From: Photobacterium chitinilyticum
GTDB taxonomy: Bacteria > Pseudomonadota > Gammaproteobacteria > Enterobacterales > Vibrionaceae
Direction: 5' to 3'
Length of the DNA: 64,000 nt
Assembly: GCF_004104355.1 (NCBI RefSeq)
Contig: NZ_RJLM01000002.1
Span: forward strand, 63,168-127,167
Shown in pieces: positions 1-9,585 of the stretch. Both the position numbers and the translations under genes were made by a program. Position 1 is the stretch's first letter; every line of letters starts with the position of its first letter. The notes beneath the pieces were generated by a model. The model was given only the letters and a program-made list of their open reading frames with translations. It did no database searches and was not told the origin of the DNA.

Positions 1-1014
1 GCCGCTGACGGTGATGTCATCCGCGGCAAAGCCCGTCACCGGCTCACTGAAGGTGAAGGTGTAGATCACATCCCCCGTCGCCGTCCCGGTGGTGTCATCG
101 GTAATGACCACCGTCGGTACGGCCGTGTCCACCGCCTGTATGCTTTGGGTCGCCGCGGTGTTGTTATTGCCTGCCGCATCGGTGGCCACGTTGGCGGCCA
201 CATTCACCGTGATGTCACTGGTGCTGGACGCATCCGGTGTTACCACTAGCGTATAAACGCTACCACTCGCGGCAGTGAAGCTACCCTTGCTGCCGCCACT
301 GACGGTGATATCGTCGGCGATAAAGCCCGTCACCGCCTCACTGAAGGTGAAGGTGTAGGTCACATCCCCTGTCGCCGTCCCGGTGGTGTCATCGGTAATG
401 GCCACGCTCGGTACGGCCGTGTCCACCGCCTGTATGCTTTGGGTCGCGGCGGTGTTGTTGTTGCCTGCCGCATCGGTGGCCACGTTGGCGGCCACATTCA
501 CCGTGATGTCACTGGTGCTGGACGCATCAGGTGTTACCACCAAGGTGTATACGCTGCTGCTCACGGCGGTGAAGGCACCCTTGCTGCCGCCGCTGACGGT
601 GATGTCATCCGCGGCAAAGCCCGTCACCGCCTCACTGAAGGTGAAGGTGTAGATCACATCCCCCGTCGCCGTCCCGGTGGTGTCATCGGTAATGGCCACC
701 GTCGGCACGGCCGTGTCTACTGCCTGTGTGCTCTGGGTCGCAGCGGTGTTGTTATTGCCTGCCGCATCAGTAACCACGTTAGCGGCCACATTCACCGTGA
801 TGTTGGCGGTGCTGGACGCATCCGGCATCACCACTAGCGTATAGACGCCACCACTCACGGCAGTAAAGGCACCCTTGCTGCCGCCGCTGACGGTGATGTC
901 GTCCGCAGTAAAGCCCGTCACCGACTCACTGAAGGTGAAGGTGTAGGTCACATCCCCCGTCGCCGTCCCGGTAGTGTCATCGCTGATCACCACGCTCGGT
1001 ACGGCCGTGTCCAC
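1..1014 (-). repeat. Tandem 294-bp repeats coding 98-aa Ig-like modules
   Basis: The marker GGCCGTGTC begins at 121, 415, 709 and 1003 on the plus strand, exactly 294 bp apart each time. About 3.4 near-identical copies are visible and the array continues out of the window. Copies differ by scattered substitutions (for example VVM versus VVT in one strand). Identical spacing and high identity indicate recent duplication or ongoing recombination, so copy number may vary between strains and be collapsed in short-read assemblies. Confidence 0.95.
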
Positions 1015-4000
1015 ACTAATCATTTCTTGGATAGCCGCAGCATTATTATTACCTGCACTATCCGTAAACTTACCAACTACCACGTCAATAGTGGCAGTGA
1101 CATTGCTATCCTCACTAGGAGTGAAAGTCGCTGTATAGCTTGTTCCGCTACCAGAAAGTGCACTTAGTGTTCCGCCAACCACGGTAACATCGTCTTTGAT
1201 GAAGTCACTGCTGCTTTCACTTAACGTAAAACTAATTGCGGCCGTCTCGCCACGTTTCAGAACAGACTTATTGCTACTGATCGTGACTGTAGGTTGCGTA
1301 GTATCAATCACAAGCGCCTTATTGGCACCCAGGCTATTGGCTGCACCCGGCGATGCCAGCGTCAAATCTGCTGCATTGCCATTACTGTCATTGATGGTAC
1401 CGCTGTTAAGCTCCAACGCTGTTGTGCTGGCATAATCAAGATCACTGGCGATATCACCCGTCTGTACCGTATATTGGAAGATTAATGCGGTGCTGCCCGA
1501 ACCAGATGTATAGGCCGCATAACGATCTGTGGTACCCGTTTCTAACAATAAACGCGGTGAGCCTGTTGCTGTTACTGCCTCGTCAAAACTTACAGCAAGA
1601 GAAATACTATCGCCTGCTTTATATTGACCGTCAGCCGTACTGGCACTCACTCCCGTTACCGTCGGTGCCACACTATCGACCCGCACATTCGTCAACGAAC
1701 CAACTGAATTAAGTGCAATATTTAAGTCATTTCCTGCCGCGTCCTGGATCTCGTTGGCATTCATACTCAATGCCGTTAACGAAATCCCATCATTATCGAC
1801 CAGACCGGATTCGACAGAATAAGTAAAGACCAATGCCTGAGAGCCTGAACCCGACGCATAGGCTGCTGATTTCGTGGTGCCGCCAATATTCAGCGTCAGG
1901 CTGGGCGAACCGCTGACAGTCACGACCTCATCGGTATTGACGGTAAAACTAAATGATTGACCCGCAACATAGGTATTATCAGCAGGCACAGAAACGCTAG
2001 CTATCACAGGCGGGGTTGTATCATCATCATCACTGATCGTGATTGTCTGTTGCTGAACGCCATTTTCAGAAGCACCGCCACCAGCAACACTACTGACATC
2101 GATAATAATGGTTTCAGCACCTTCCTCGTCACCATCATCGCTGCCGGTTATACCCGTTGCAGCATTGCCCGAGGTAGTGCCACTTGAAATAGTGATGCTA
2201 CTGCTCGGTGTCGCAAAGTCGGTACCACTTGTCGCGGTACCCGAATAGCTCAGGCCAACCGTAACATCTTCATAGGTCGCATGCCCCAGTGTCGCGGTTA
2301 TGCTGGCAGTGCCGCCATTTTCGGCCACCGTGCTCGTGCCCACAGACAGCGACACAGTAGGAGCCGCTTCGGCATCAGTAATTGAAATTGTCTGTTGCTG
2401 AGTACCATCTTCAGTGCCAACCGACACAGTAGAAACGTCAACAATCACCGTTTCTGCGCTGGCCGCATCGTACAAGGTATCCGCCACGCCCGTGACCGCA
2501 GCGGTGCCAGAACTACTGCCCGCGGAAATAAAAATACTGTCGGATTTGGTATAGTCCGCCGTGATTGTGGCTGTCCCCGAATAGGACAAATTAACGGTAA
2601 TATCTTCGGGCCACTGATTATTCAAACTATTTGTGAGCGAAGCCGTAAGGGTGCTGACCCCGCCATCTTCATTGATGGTATTGGTATCAGCCCCCAGTGA
2701 AACTTTAGGGTAGTTAGCATAAATAGCATCGTCTGACTGACTGATTGCTGTTAAATAGGCGCTAGAGGCATTACCGACGCTATCTGTGAGGGTAGCGTTA
2801 ACCGCTACATCACTGCCCGCTGCGACATCGGTGCTGCCATCGACAACAGAAAAAGTTGCGCTATATGTTGTGTCGGTTAACTTAGCTAAGTTACCTAATG
2901 AATAACCGTTGATATTACTTGTATTAAGCGTATAGATATCAGAAGAAGAATCGACGGTAATCATAGCAGTGACCGTATCACCGACTTTATGCGAAGAGTT
3001 TGGAATAGAAACGTTGGTGATTACAGGACCAAGCGTGTCAACGCTAATCGTAAACTGCGATACTTGCGAAGTATCATCACCACCATTCGAAGTACCACCA
3101 TCATCTTGTACTTGCACATTAATAGTCGCAGTTCCAGCAACATTAGATGCCGGAGTATAAGTTAATGTACCGCTATTACTTATCGCAACGCCTGAAACTA
3201 CATTATTCGGGTCGCTAGCCTCACTAATTATAAACGAAGAGACAGACTGGGAGGTTTCATCACTTCCTCCACCCGGAGAACTCATACTGGCAAAACTAGT
3301 AACAGTTTGTAATACGCCGGCATCAGCCCCCGAATTATTTTGATTTGCACCTATAGTGAGTAAAGGCTCATCATTGACAGCATTAATATTTAAAGTCGAT
3401 GTTGCAGCAGACCCATCGACAGTACCATCATTAGGGGTAAGCGTCAGAGTAACAGAGGAAGTTGAGTTAGAAGCAGTCGTATAATTAATTTTAGTTATTG
3501 AGTCCAAATAGCTATTAATGCTCGACGCAGTGCCAGCCAAAGTCATGCTGGTAGTTCCTGAATTTGAAACCGTTACCGACGAAAAAGTACCATTGCCATC
3601 ACTGGATGCTATCACGCCTGAATTAACGGCTAACGTCAGTGTCACTGTGTCTCCATCAGCATCCGCAACGAATACTGATGATAAATCAATACTTGTAGCC
3701 ACATCTTCGGAAACACTGGCACTTATCGGTAAGCCAGAGAGTGTAGGCGAACTGTTACCATCCCCCTGAACAACTTTGAATAGTAAGTCATAATCACCAA
3801 CTATACTGCCTCCCACATATAAAGAACCACTAGAATAGCTACCTGACTGTTCGTATAGCAAGTCACTGCAATCTGACGGAGTAATTTCAAAGGTATATGC
3901 ATTACCACTTATAATAGGTAAGCTTTGGTCCAAAACATATGTCGAAAAAGAGAAACTAGTAAGTGAATTTATCGTACTTGGCAAAACGCCAATATTTTGA

Positions 4001-4347
4001 GAATGCACAGCTTCACTGCTTGTCCCTGAGCCGTTATAAACCTTTAAAGTACATGAAGTTCCAAGTGTAGATGACCCACTAGCAAAACCTATACTAGTCA
4101 GAAGCCCATTCTTTGTAGCGATAAACGATTGTGCAAGAATTTGAGTTCCACCAGATGTACCATCTCCCTTCCCATCATTATTAGTAATCGACACAGAAGC
4201 AGCATTCGCAAAAACGGAAAAAGCGAGCAACAATATTGAGCAAACTTTCAATATTTTTGAAAGTGACGTTTGTATTTCGCCTCGATTGGTAAAAGCTAAT
4301 AAAGTTTCTTCTGCATTTGCCTTGATTTTCTTTATGAGATTACCCAT
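1..4347 (-). CDS. Giant Ig-like/Calx-beta repeat surface protein (3' end outside window)
   Basis: The frame is open from ATG at 4347 to base 1, at least 1449 codons, and continues past the left edge. After a long n-region comes a hydrophobic stretch ([16 protein letters not shown], about residues 38-53), a Sec-type signal peptide. A unique N-terminal domain follows (about 55-190). Next come varied Ig/cadherin-like modules and Calx-beta-like units (for example the stretch with [20 protein letters not shown]). The visible C-terminal part is a string of 98-residue modules with the signature FSExVTGFTxDDITVxGG, typical of bacterial Ig-like (Big_12-type) domains. Such proteins are usually adhesins or matrix proteins; the ligand is not predictable. 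It is the last visible gene of the collar-protein cluster, 91 bp after the nearest collar copy. Plus-strand ORFs in this stretch are shadows caused by GC-rich repeats. Confidence 0.9.
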   Translation of the reverse strand, partial: MGNLIKKIKANAEETLLAFTNRGEIQTSLSKILKVCSILLLAFSVFANAASVSITNNDGKGDGTSGGTQILAQSFIATKNGLLTSIGFASGSSTLGTSCTLKVYNGSGTSSEAVHSQNIGVLPSTINSLTSFSFSTYVLDQSLPIISGNAYTFEITPSDCSDLLYEQSGSYSSGSLYVGGSIVGDYDLLFKVVQGDGNSSPTLSGLPISASVSEDVATSIDLSSVFVADADGDTVTLTLAVNSGVIASSDGNGTFSSVTVSNSGTTSMTLAGTASSINSYLDSITKINYTTASNSTSSVTLTLTPNDGTVDGSAATSTLNINAVNDEPLLTIGANQNNSGADAGVLQTVTSFASMSSPGGGSDETSQSVSSFIISEASDPNNVVSGVAISNSGTLTYTPASNVAGTATINVQVQDDGGTSNGGDDTSQVSQFTISVDTLGPVITNVSIPNSSHKVGDTVTAMITVDSSSDIYTLNTSNINGYSLGNLAKLTDTTYSATFSVVDGSTDVAAGSDVAVNATLTDSVGNASSAYLTAISQSDDAIYANYPKVSLGADTNTINEDGGVSTLTASLTNSLNNQWPEDITVNLSYSGTATITADYTKSDSIFISAGSSSGTAAVTGVADTLYDAASAETVIVDVSTVSVGTEDGTQQQTISITDAEAAPTVSLSVGTSTVAENGGTASITATLGHATYEDVTVGLSYSGTATSGTDFATPSSSITISSGTTSGNAATGITGSDDGDEEGAETIIIDVSSVAGGGASENGVQQQTITISDDDDTTPPVIASVSVPADNTYVAGQSFSFTVNTDEVVTVSGSPSLTLNIGGTTKSAAYASGSGSQALVFTYSVESGLVDNDGISLTALSMNANEIQDAAGNDLNIALNSVGSLTNVRVDSVAPTVTGVSASTADGQYKAGDSISLAVSFDEAVTATGSPRLLLETGTTDRYAAYTSGSGSTALIFQYTVQTGDIASDLDYASTTALELNSGTINDSNGNAADLTLASPGAANSLGANKALVIDTTQPTVTISSNKSVLKRGETAAISFTLSESSSDFIKDDVTVVGGTLSALSGSGTSYTATFTPSEDSNVTATIDVVVGKFTDSAGNNNAAAIQEMISVDTAVPSVVISDDTTGTATGDVTYTFTFSESVTGFTADDITVSGGSKGAFTAVSGGVYTLVVMPDASSTANITVNVAANVVTDAAGNNNTAATQSTQAVDTAVPTVAITDDTTGTATGDVIYTFTFSEAVTGFAADDITVSGGSKGAFTAVSSSVYTLVVTPDASSTSDITVNVAANVATDAAGNNNTAATQSIQAVDTAVPSVAITDDTTGTATGDVTYTFTFSEAVTGFIADDITVSGGSKGSFTAASGSVYTLVVTPDASSTSDITVNVAANVATDAAGNNNTAATQSIQAVDTAVPTVVITDDTTGTATGDVIYTFTFSEPVTGFAADDITVSG

Positions 4348-4437
4348 AAGCGTCCCTGCTTACTCTACTTCTGCGACCAAAGATTGACGAAATATATACC
4401 TTAATAATCAAATAACCACTTTCGTGCCTTTTGATTA

Positions 4438-5062
4438 CTAATTCCTAGAAGGAAAAGTACCTATTAACGCCATTACATAATTAACACCCAGATAAGGGTT
4501 TTGAATATTAATAGATGCTCCGTTCCCAGTATTATCAATGACGACAGTACCATCTCCGCCGGAACCTGATACATTGAGGCCACCGATATCAACCGTTGTT
4601 CCTACATTATTTGGAGCAACAAACCCTTTCACACTGTTAAAACCTTGCTTACCGTTGGCAAAATAATTACCTGCAGCTGCATCTTGATTTCCATCCGACG
4701 TCGAAACTGACAATGTCCCACTGGAAGAGCCTCCACCACTTGGAGTAAATGTGGCTAAGTGGTTATGAGCAGGTAATTGAGAAACAGCTAAATTAATCTC
4801 TTGAGCCCCTCCTCTTTGTCCCCACGCTATAGGAGAAACAGGGGGCAATGGAGTTCCCATAACACTACTACCAACAGGTGTACGTCCCCGTAAATCAGGC
4901 ACCCCCATTGATGTTCTGGCATCACCACCATAAGTCGCACCGATTAGGGCAAATAATGCTGAAAAATCTGAGATTTGGAGCAACTGACCCGCACAAAAAG
5001 CGTAATTTCTAGGAGCGAAAGTTAAATGCACTCGGATAGACAAACCCAATAAAAGATTCCAT
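4438..5062 (-). pseudogene. Phage-tail-collar (MdpB-like) paralogue 1, frameshifted near its 5' end
   Basis: The longest open frame (4438-5049) starts at a TTG and reads MGLSIRVHLTFAPRNYAFC. The expected start is ATG at 5062, eight bases after AAGGAG (5071-5076), reading MESFIGFVYPSAFNF like its three neighbours. That frame meets a stop just after NF. Comparison with copies 2-4 shows one extra base near 5016-5017 (GCGAAAG where the others have GCAAAA or similar). The rest of the collar domain, the Gly/Ser-rich middle and the C-terminal end FPSRN are intact. It is either a recent pseudogene, a sequencing error, or a gene that uses the TTG or frameshifting. The shortened product would lack the conserved first 15 residues. 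Confidence 0.75.
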
Positions 5063-5163
5063 TACTTTATCTCCTTATTCCATTTTCTGAACTCTAGTTG
5101 GCTTCGGCCATAAATAGATAAAGCCACACAGAAACTAAACAATCATTCACCAACACTATTGAA

Positions 5164-5781
5164 CTAATTTCGAGGCGGATAAATTCCTTTCATCGAAATA
5201 ACATAATTCAAACCTAAATAAGGGTTTCGGATGTCTATCGGGGTACTACTGCCAGTAGTACCCACTTCTACAGCACCACCGCCTTCTGAACCCGATACAT
5301 TTAAACCACCTACATCAACCGTCGTTCCTGCATCCGCCGAAGCCACAAACCCTTTCACACTATTGAAGCCTTGCTTACCATTGGCAAAATAATTTCCTGT
5401 CGCGGCATCTTGATTCCCATCCGACGTCGAAACTGCCAGTGTTCCGCTAGAAGAGCCTCCACCAATTGGAGTGAAAGATGCCACATGACTATGGGTAGGC
5501 ATCTGAGCTACTGAAAGCGATGTATATTGCCTCCCTCCCAGTTCCCCCCAAGCTACTGGGTTAAGTGTTGGTAAAGAAGGTGACCCAAAACCTATTGGCG
5601 TACGCCCCCGTAAATCAGGCAGCCCCATAGTTGACCTTCCATCACCGCCATACGTCGACCCAAGCAACGAATACAGCGCTTGATTATCTGAAATCGTAAT
5701 AATTTGACCTGCACAAAACGCGTAATTGACTGGTGCAAAATTAAATGCACTAGGATGGACAAAGCCTAAAAATGAATCCAT
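5164..5781 (-). CDS. Phage tail collar domain protein (MdpB-like), paralogue 2
   Basis: This 205-residue protein starts MDSFLGFVHPSAFNFAP. It has the collar-domain signature (YAFCAGQ at about 21-27, then LYSLLGSTYGGDGRSTMGLPDLRGRTPIG at about 37-66). A Gly/Ser/Thr-rich middle follows, with GTLAVSTSDGNQDA and YFANGKQGFNSVKGFV. It ends NPYLGLNYVISMKGIYPPRN. Tail-collar (Phage_Collar) proteins of the microcystin-dependent-protein group are encoded in many non-phage bacterial loci and commonly end in PSRN- or PPRN-like motifs. There is no signal peptide, so export would need another route. It is the second of four co-directional tandem copies, and the middle region is nearly identical in DNA to copy 3. 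Confidence 0.85.
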   Translation of the reverse strand: MDSFLGFVHPSAFNFAPVNYAFCAGQIITISDNQALYSLLGSTYGGDGRSTMGLPDLRGRTPIGFGSPSLPTLNPVAWGELGGRQYTSLSVAQMPTHSHVASFTPIGGGSSSGTLAVSTSDGNQDAATGNYFANGKQGFNSVKGFVASADAGTTVDVGGLNVSGSEGGGAVEVGTTGSSTPIDIRNPYLGLNYVISMKGIYPPRN

Positions 5782-5857
5782 AACACTACCTCCTTATTGT
5801 CATTACAAAAGCGACATCAACATAGAAGCAAACTAACCACTTGCGAGTAATTATTAG

Positions 5858-6481
5858 TTAATTTCGAGGCGGATAATCCCCTTCCATAGCAATAACGTAA
5901 TTCATCCCTAAGTAAGGATTTCGTATATCTATTGAGCTACTACCACCTGTCGGATCAACTGCTACTGTGCCACCACTGCCAGAACCGGACACATTTAAAC
6001 CACCTATATCAACCGTCGTTCCTACATCCGCCGAAGCCACAAACCCTTTCACACTATTGAAGCCTTGCTTACCATTGGCAAAATAACTACCTTCCCCGGC
6101 ATTTTGCTCACCATTTGACGTCGAAACTGCCAGTGTTCCACTAGAAGAGCCTCCACCACTTGGAGTGAAAGATGCCACATGACTATGGGTTGGCATCTGA
6201 GCTACTGAAAGCGTTGTGTATTGCACTCCGTACATTTCTCCTGGAGCTATTGGAATTAATGGTGGCAAAGGGCTCCCCATTCTGCTTGAGCCTACGGGTG
6301 TACGGCCGCGTAAATCAGGCAGCCCCATCGTTGACCTTCCATCACCGCCATATGTCGACCCAAGCAACGAATACAACGCTTGATTATCTGAAATCAGAAT
6401 AATTTGACCGGCACAAAACGCATAATCCCTCGGTGCAAAGTTAAATGCACAGGGGTAGACAAATCCCATAAACGAATACAT
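5858..6481 (-). CDS. Phage tail collar domain protein (MdpB-like), paralogue 3
   Basis: A 207-residue protein starting MYSFMGFVYPCAFNFAPRDY. It has the same architecture as its neighbours: N-terminal collar domain with GGDGRSTMGLPDLRGRTPVG, a proline-containing variable loop (MGSPLPPLIPIAPGEMYGVQ), a histidine motif MPTHSHVASFTP, a Gly/Ser middle, and the end NPYLGMNYVIAMEGDYPPRN. The block from about 6026 to 6087 is identical or almost so to that in copy 2, while the loop before the histidine motif differs. This suggests gene conversion over the shared core. A Cys at residue 11 (YPCAF) is present here and in copy 4 but is Ser in copies 1 and 2. No signal peptide is visible. Confidence 0.85.
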   Translation of the reverse strand: MYSFMGFVYPCAFNFAPRDYAFCAGQIILISDNQALYSLLGSTYGGDGRSTMGLPDLRGRTPVGSSRMGSPLPPLIPIAPGEMYGVQYTTLSVAQMPTHSHVASFTPSGGGSSSGTLAVSTSNGEQNAGEGSYFANGKQGFNSVKGFVASADVGTTVDIGGLNVSGSGSGGTVAVDPTGGSSSIDIRNPYLGMNYVIAMEGDYPPRN

Positions 6482-6598
6482 TACCTCACCTCCCTATTTA
6501 CAAATTTATTGTTATAAAAATTTCTGCGACTTAAGTGAACTCAAACGCGTAACCAAATTAACTATGCCACTTCATAATCACTCACTGCTTTTTATTGA

Positions 6599-7222
6599 CT
6601 AATTTCGCGGAGGAAATAGCCCATCCATAGCAATGACGTAATTCATTCCTAAATACGGGTTTCGTATATCAATAAATGCATCGCCGCCTGTTTCACCAAC
6701 AGCTACAGTCCCACCACCTCCAGCCCCTGATACATTTAAACCACCAATATCAACCGTCGTTCCTTTATTAGCCGACGTAACAAATCCTTTCACGCTATTA
6801 AAACCTTGCTTACCGTTTGCAAAGTAATTGCCTTCTCCAGCAATTTGATCGCCACCTGACGTAGAAACCGCCAAAGTTGCACTGGAAGAATCACCACCAT
6901 CGGGAGTAAATGTTGCAGAATGACTGTGCGCAGGCAATTGAGCGGAAGACAGTTTCGTTATTTGCAGCCCTCCCCTCCATCCAAGACCTATAGGGCTTAG
7001 TGGAGGCGTGGGATAACCCATCTCCATAGATCCAACTGGTGTACGTCCTCGCAAGTCTGGTAACTCATAAGTTACCCTTCCGTCACCGCCATAGTAGGTA
7101 CCGATCAATGCAAACAATGTTGTGTTATCAGCAATTGAGACAGGTTGCCCTGAGCAAAATGCATAATCTCGCGGTGGAAAATTAAATGCACAGGGATAAA
7201 CAAAACCTATAAACGTTTCCAT
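6599..7222 (-). CDS. Phage tail collar domain protein (MdpB-like), paralogue 4
   Basis: A 207-residue protein starting METFIGFVYPCAFNFPPRDY, preceded by a good AAGGAG. It is the first collar copy transcribed and the most divergent of the set (IGTYYGGDGRVTYELPDLRGRTPVG; LPAHSHSATFTPDGG). It keeps the collar core, the GKQGFNSVKGFV block and the end YVIAMDGLFPPRN. It lies 118 bp downstream of the formyltransferase gene. In phages, collar domains sit at the tail-fibre/short-fibre junction. Here no tail, capsid or lysis genes are present, so a cell-encoded fibre or surface role is more likely than a prophage remnant. The function is inferred. Confidence 0.85.
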   Translation of the reverse strand: METFIGFVYPCAFNFPPRDYAFCSGQPVSIADNTTLFALIGTYYGGDGRVTYELPDLRGRTPVGSMEMGYPTPPLSPIGLGWRGGLQITKLSSAQLPAHSHSATFTPDGGDSSSATLAVSTSGGDQIAGEGNYFANGKQGFNSVKGFVTSANKGTTVDIGGLNVSGAGGGGTVAVGETGGDAFIDIRNPYLGMNYVIAMDGLFPPRN

Positions 7223-7339
7223 GTTTCCATCTCCTTATTCCCGATATATTGATAATTTCTATTAATAAAACGAACACAACAGCAAAATTACCAAAAACCC
7301 AAATAACTTACGTACTACAAAATAATGAGCTATGCTGGT

Positions 7340-8281
7340 TCAAATTAACTGAACGCCAGCATCTATCCCATACCGGATGGCATACTGATATCCGGAAAAA
7401 TAACCACTCTGACTCGCCACGACATCCAATGACACACTACCGTTAGTGACTGCAACCACCCAGCCTTTAAACTTATCAACCAATAAAACGGTACCGGGCT
7501 CAGCACCATAGGTAGGCTGCTGACTTTTAGAGATCTGTAATATCTGAAACGGCCCTTGCGCACATGTCACCGATATCCCGCCATGATGCGGATTACCGGC
7601 TTTAGTCGCCCCGATATACTCATCAACGGTATTTTTATTCCAATTTAGCTGTAAATCTTCAGTGGTCAGCCGCCCGGCAGCATAATCATATTCTGTTAAC
7701 TCACGCTGAGGTATCCAGACAACTGACTGATTTTTAAATGATTCAATAAATTCACTGGCTAACTGAGGTGCCAGTTGCATTATCTTCATATTCAATGTCT
7801 GAAAATTATCAAAAGGGTGAATGGGCAAAGACAGCTGATGACCAATATCACCACTGTCAAACTGTTGCACTAGTCTGTGTAATGTTAGCTTCGTTTCATC
7901 CAGGTTATGCCTTAGCTGCCAATAAACAGGCATACTTCCTCTATAATTTGGAAGGTCTGATGCATGAATATTGAATATTTCACCAGCAAAATAATTAACT
8001 ATTTGATAAGGAATTCGTTTGGGGAAATTAAAAACTACCCCCATATTGGCCTGCCAGCTATCAAGTTCAGCGGCTAGAGACTCTTCTTCTGAAAAAGAAG
8101 CAATAGGTATCGACATTGCTTGTAAGTTAGCAACTAATTGCTGAGTATCTGCATTTGCTAGAGGATCCGTACTAACCGTCACAACCACACCAACTAACAG
8201 ATGTTTATTCTGTAACATATTCACCAATGGTAAACACATACAGCTTGAGGAAAAAATAACAATCTTCAGAGGTTGCTGCAT
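7340..8281 (-). CDS. Formyltransferase-fold enzyme (methionyl-tRNA formyltransferase-like)
   Basis: A 313-residue protein with the N10-formyltetrahydrofolate transferase fold. The N-terminal Rossmann-like start is KIVIFSSSCMCLPLV. The catalytic motif NIHASDLPNYRG lies at about 104-115 (Asn104, His106), and FDSGDI supplies the third catalytic Asp (about 142). A C-terminal Fmt_C-like segment (about 255-300, GTVLLVDKFKGWVVAV) is present. It is unlikely to be the housekeeping fmt: it is not next to def, and it sits between a methyltransferase and the collar genes. An amino group on a protein, peptide or amino sugar is the plausible formyl acceptor; the actual acceptor is unknown. It starts 37 bp after the upstream methyltransferase gene, consistent with one operon. 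Confidence 0.75.
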   Translation of the reverse strand: MQQPLKIVIFSSSCMCLPLVNMLQNKHLLVGVVVTVSTDPLANADTQQLVANLQAMSIPIASFSEEESLAAELDSWQANMGVVFNFPKRIPYQIVNYFAGEIFNIHASDLPNYRGSMPVYWQLRHNLDETKLTLHRLVQQFDSGDIGHQLSLPIHPFDNFQTLNMKIMQLAPQLASEFIESFKNQSVVWIPQRELTEYDYAAGRLTTEDLQLNWNKNTVDEYIGATKAGNPHHGGISVTCAQGPFQILQISKSQQPTYGAEPGTVLLVDKFKGWVVAVTNGSVSLDVVASQSGYFSGYQYAIRYGIDAGVQLI

Positions 8282-8317
8282 ATTATTCCCTAATATCCCT
8301 TTCCACGATTTAATAGA

Positions 8318-9565
8318 TTACGCACTGGCCTTCGTAGGTATAAACCTTGGTAGTCCAGTTAACTGATAGTAAAATTTGACAGCATCACCGCTATTAACGA
8401 TAAAATGCTTTAACTCCGGAGCCTTTGGACGACTATCGATATAGAATGTCATATCAGGTAACGGGTGGCTGATACCTGAGTCGTACTGCTCTACCGACTC
8501 TTCATCAAACGTTTCTACACGAGCATATATAGCAAAAATGCGTTCCTTCACATCTTGAATGCCTGTTGGTAATAAAACAGTATTAGCCTCAACAACTTTT
8601 ATTCCGTCATCAAGTTCAATCTCTTTCATTGCAAGCAAGGTAGATTTCGACACTTTCAGGATCTCGCCCAATTCAACCCTATCCGCTTGAGCGTTGTCAC
8701 TGACATATTGTGAATGCGTATACTCAACATCTTTCCATTGTTGATTAAACTCAGTTTCACCATGAATCAGAATTCCACGTACCGATATTTCTTTTGGAAT
8801 TAGCCAACCATCAATAGAAAGAAACTGGATCAAATGCTTTGCAATACTAAGCTGGCCTTCTTTCGTGAAACCATGCTGCATAGCCTCCAGCACCAACAGA
8901 TCGATATCATGTTGAGGGACATACTGAGTTGCGTCCTGCTCAACAACTTCCTCAATGTAATCGCTGATAGAAAGGTCAGTGATAAGCTGACGAAGGGCTA
9001 ATATGGCTCCCGGCTGAATATCAACTAAAGTCACTTTTAGCTGTTCGCTCGTAATATTTCCCTGCTCTTTATAAAACTGCAACAATGGCAGCAATAACGG
9101 AGCAAATGGCCCACAAGCAGGATATAAAATATGAATTTGTTTTTTATGTTCTAACTGCCCTTTTACTGCTTTATCAACACCGCGGGCAAACCCACTTATA
9201 CGATAGATATCTTTAATCGTGGTACGGCAATTAAGGGGGGACATAATTAACCCCGATTCGCTCACGAACTGACAAGTTAACTGTTCCTGGCTAAGTCCAG
9301 CTTGCGCCATGGATAAAGCCGCACAGTCATACATGTCCGTAAACAACTTGGTTAAAGTATGATGTTCTACTTTTTCTTCTAGCAAAACAGCTTCAATCGC
9401 TTTGGTAAAACTCTTCTGTAATAAGTCCCTTCGCTCCCAATCAGACAACTTGGCTTTAGTCAAAGACTCAAGCTGTTCTCTCAGCGAGTGTTTAAGTAAA
9501 TCATCCACTACAGGTTCAGCAAAACCAAGCGGCTGAGTTTGTTGCTGCTGTTTTTGTCTTATCAT
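8318..9565 (-). CDS. SAM-dependent methyltransferase, PRMT-like class I fold
   Basis: This 415-residue protein has a helical N-terminal part (1-115). Its class I methyltransferase core has motif I as ILYPACGPFAPLLLPLL (about 146-162), the acidic strand end VTLVDIQPGA (about 179-188), EQDATQY, and a post-motif LLVLEAMQHGFTKEGQ. The C-terminal part is beta-rich. The LEAMQHG stretch occupies the place where PRMT-type enzymes have their acidic active-site loop, but the full double-E loop is not clear. Sequence and order match the C-terminal half of the beta-hydroxylase fusion encoded two genes upstream (for example YAGTGPFATLLLPL), so the two are paralogues. It starts 20 bp after the Tat-protein gene. 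The substrate is unknown; the neighbouring collar proteins are candidates. Confidence 0.7.
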   Translation of the reverse strand: MIRQKQQQQTQPLGFAEPVVDDLLKHSLREQLESLTKAKLSDWERRDLLQKSFTKAIEAVLLEEKVEHHTLTKLFTDMYDCAALSMAQAGLSQEQLTCQFVSESGLIMSPLNCRTTIKDIYRISGFARGVDKAVKGQLEHKKQIHILYPACGPFAPLLLPLLQFYKEQGNITSEQLKVTLVDIQPGAILALRQLITDLSISDYIEEVVEQDATQYVPQHDIDLLVLEAMQHGFTKEGQLSIAKHLIQFLSIDGWLIPKEISVRGILIHGETEFNQQWKDVEYTHSQYVSDNAQADRVELGEILKVSKSTLLAMKEIELDDGIKVVEANTVLLPTGIQDVKERIFAIYARVETFDEESVEQYDSGISHPLPDMTFYIDSRPKAPELKHFIVNSGDAVKFYYQLTGLPRFIPTKASA

Positions 9566-9585
9566 TCTAATTCACTTCTTTATCA

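Noticed and set aside
383-3769. Many plus-strand open frames in the first 4 kb
   Set aside because: They run opposite to one continuous minus-strand frame with clear protein-domain repeats; they exist because the repeat DNA is rich and biased.
4438-7222. Prophage or tailocin remnant
   Set aside because: Only collar-domain genes are present; no sheath, tube, baseplate, capsid, lysis or integration genes flank them, and the neighbours are modification enzymes.
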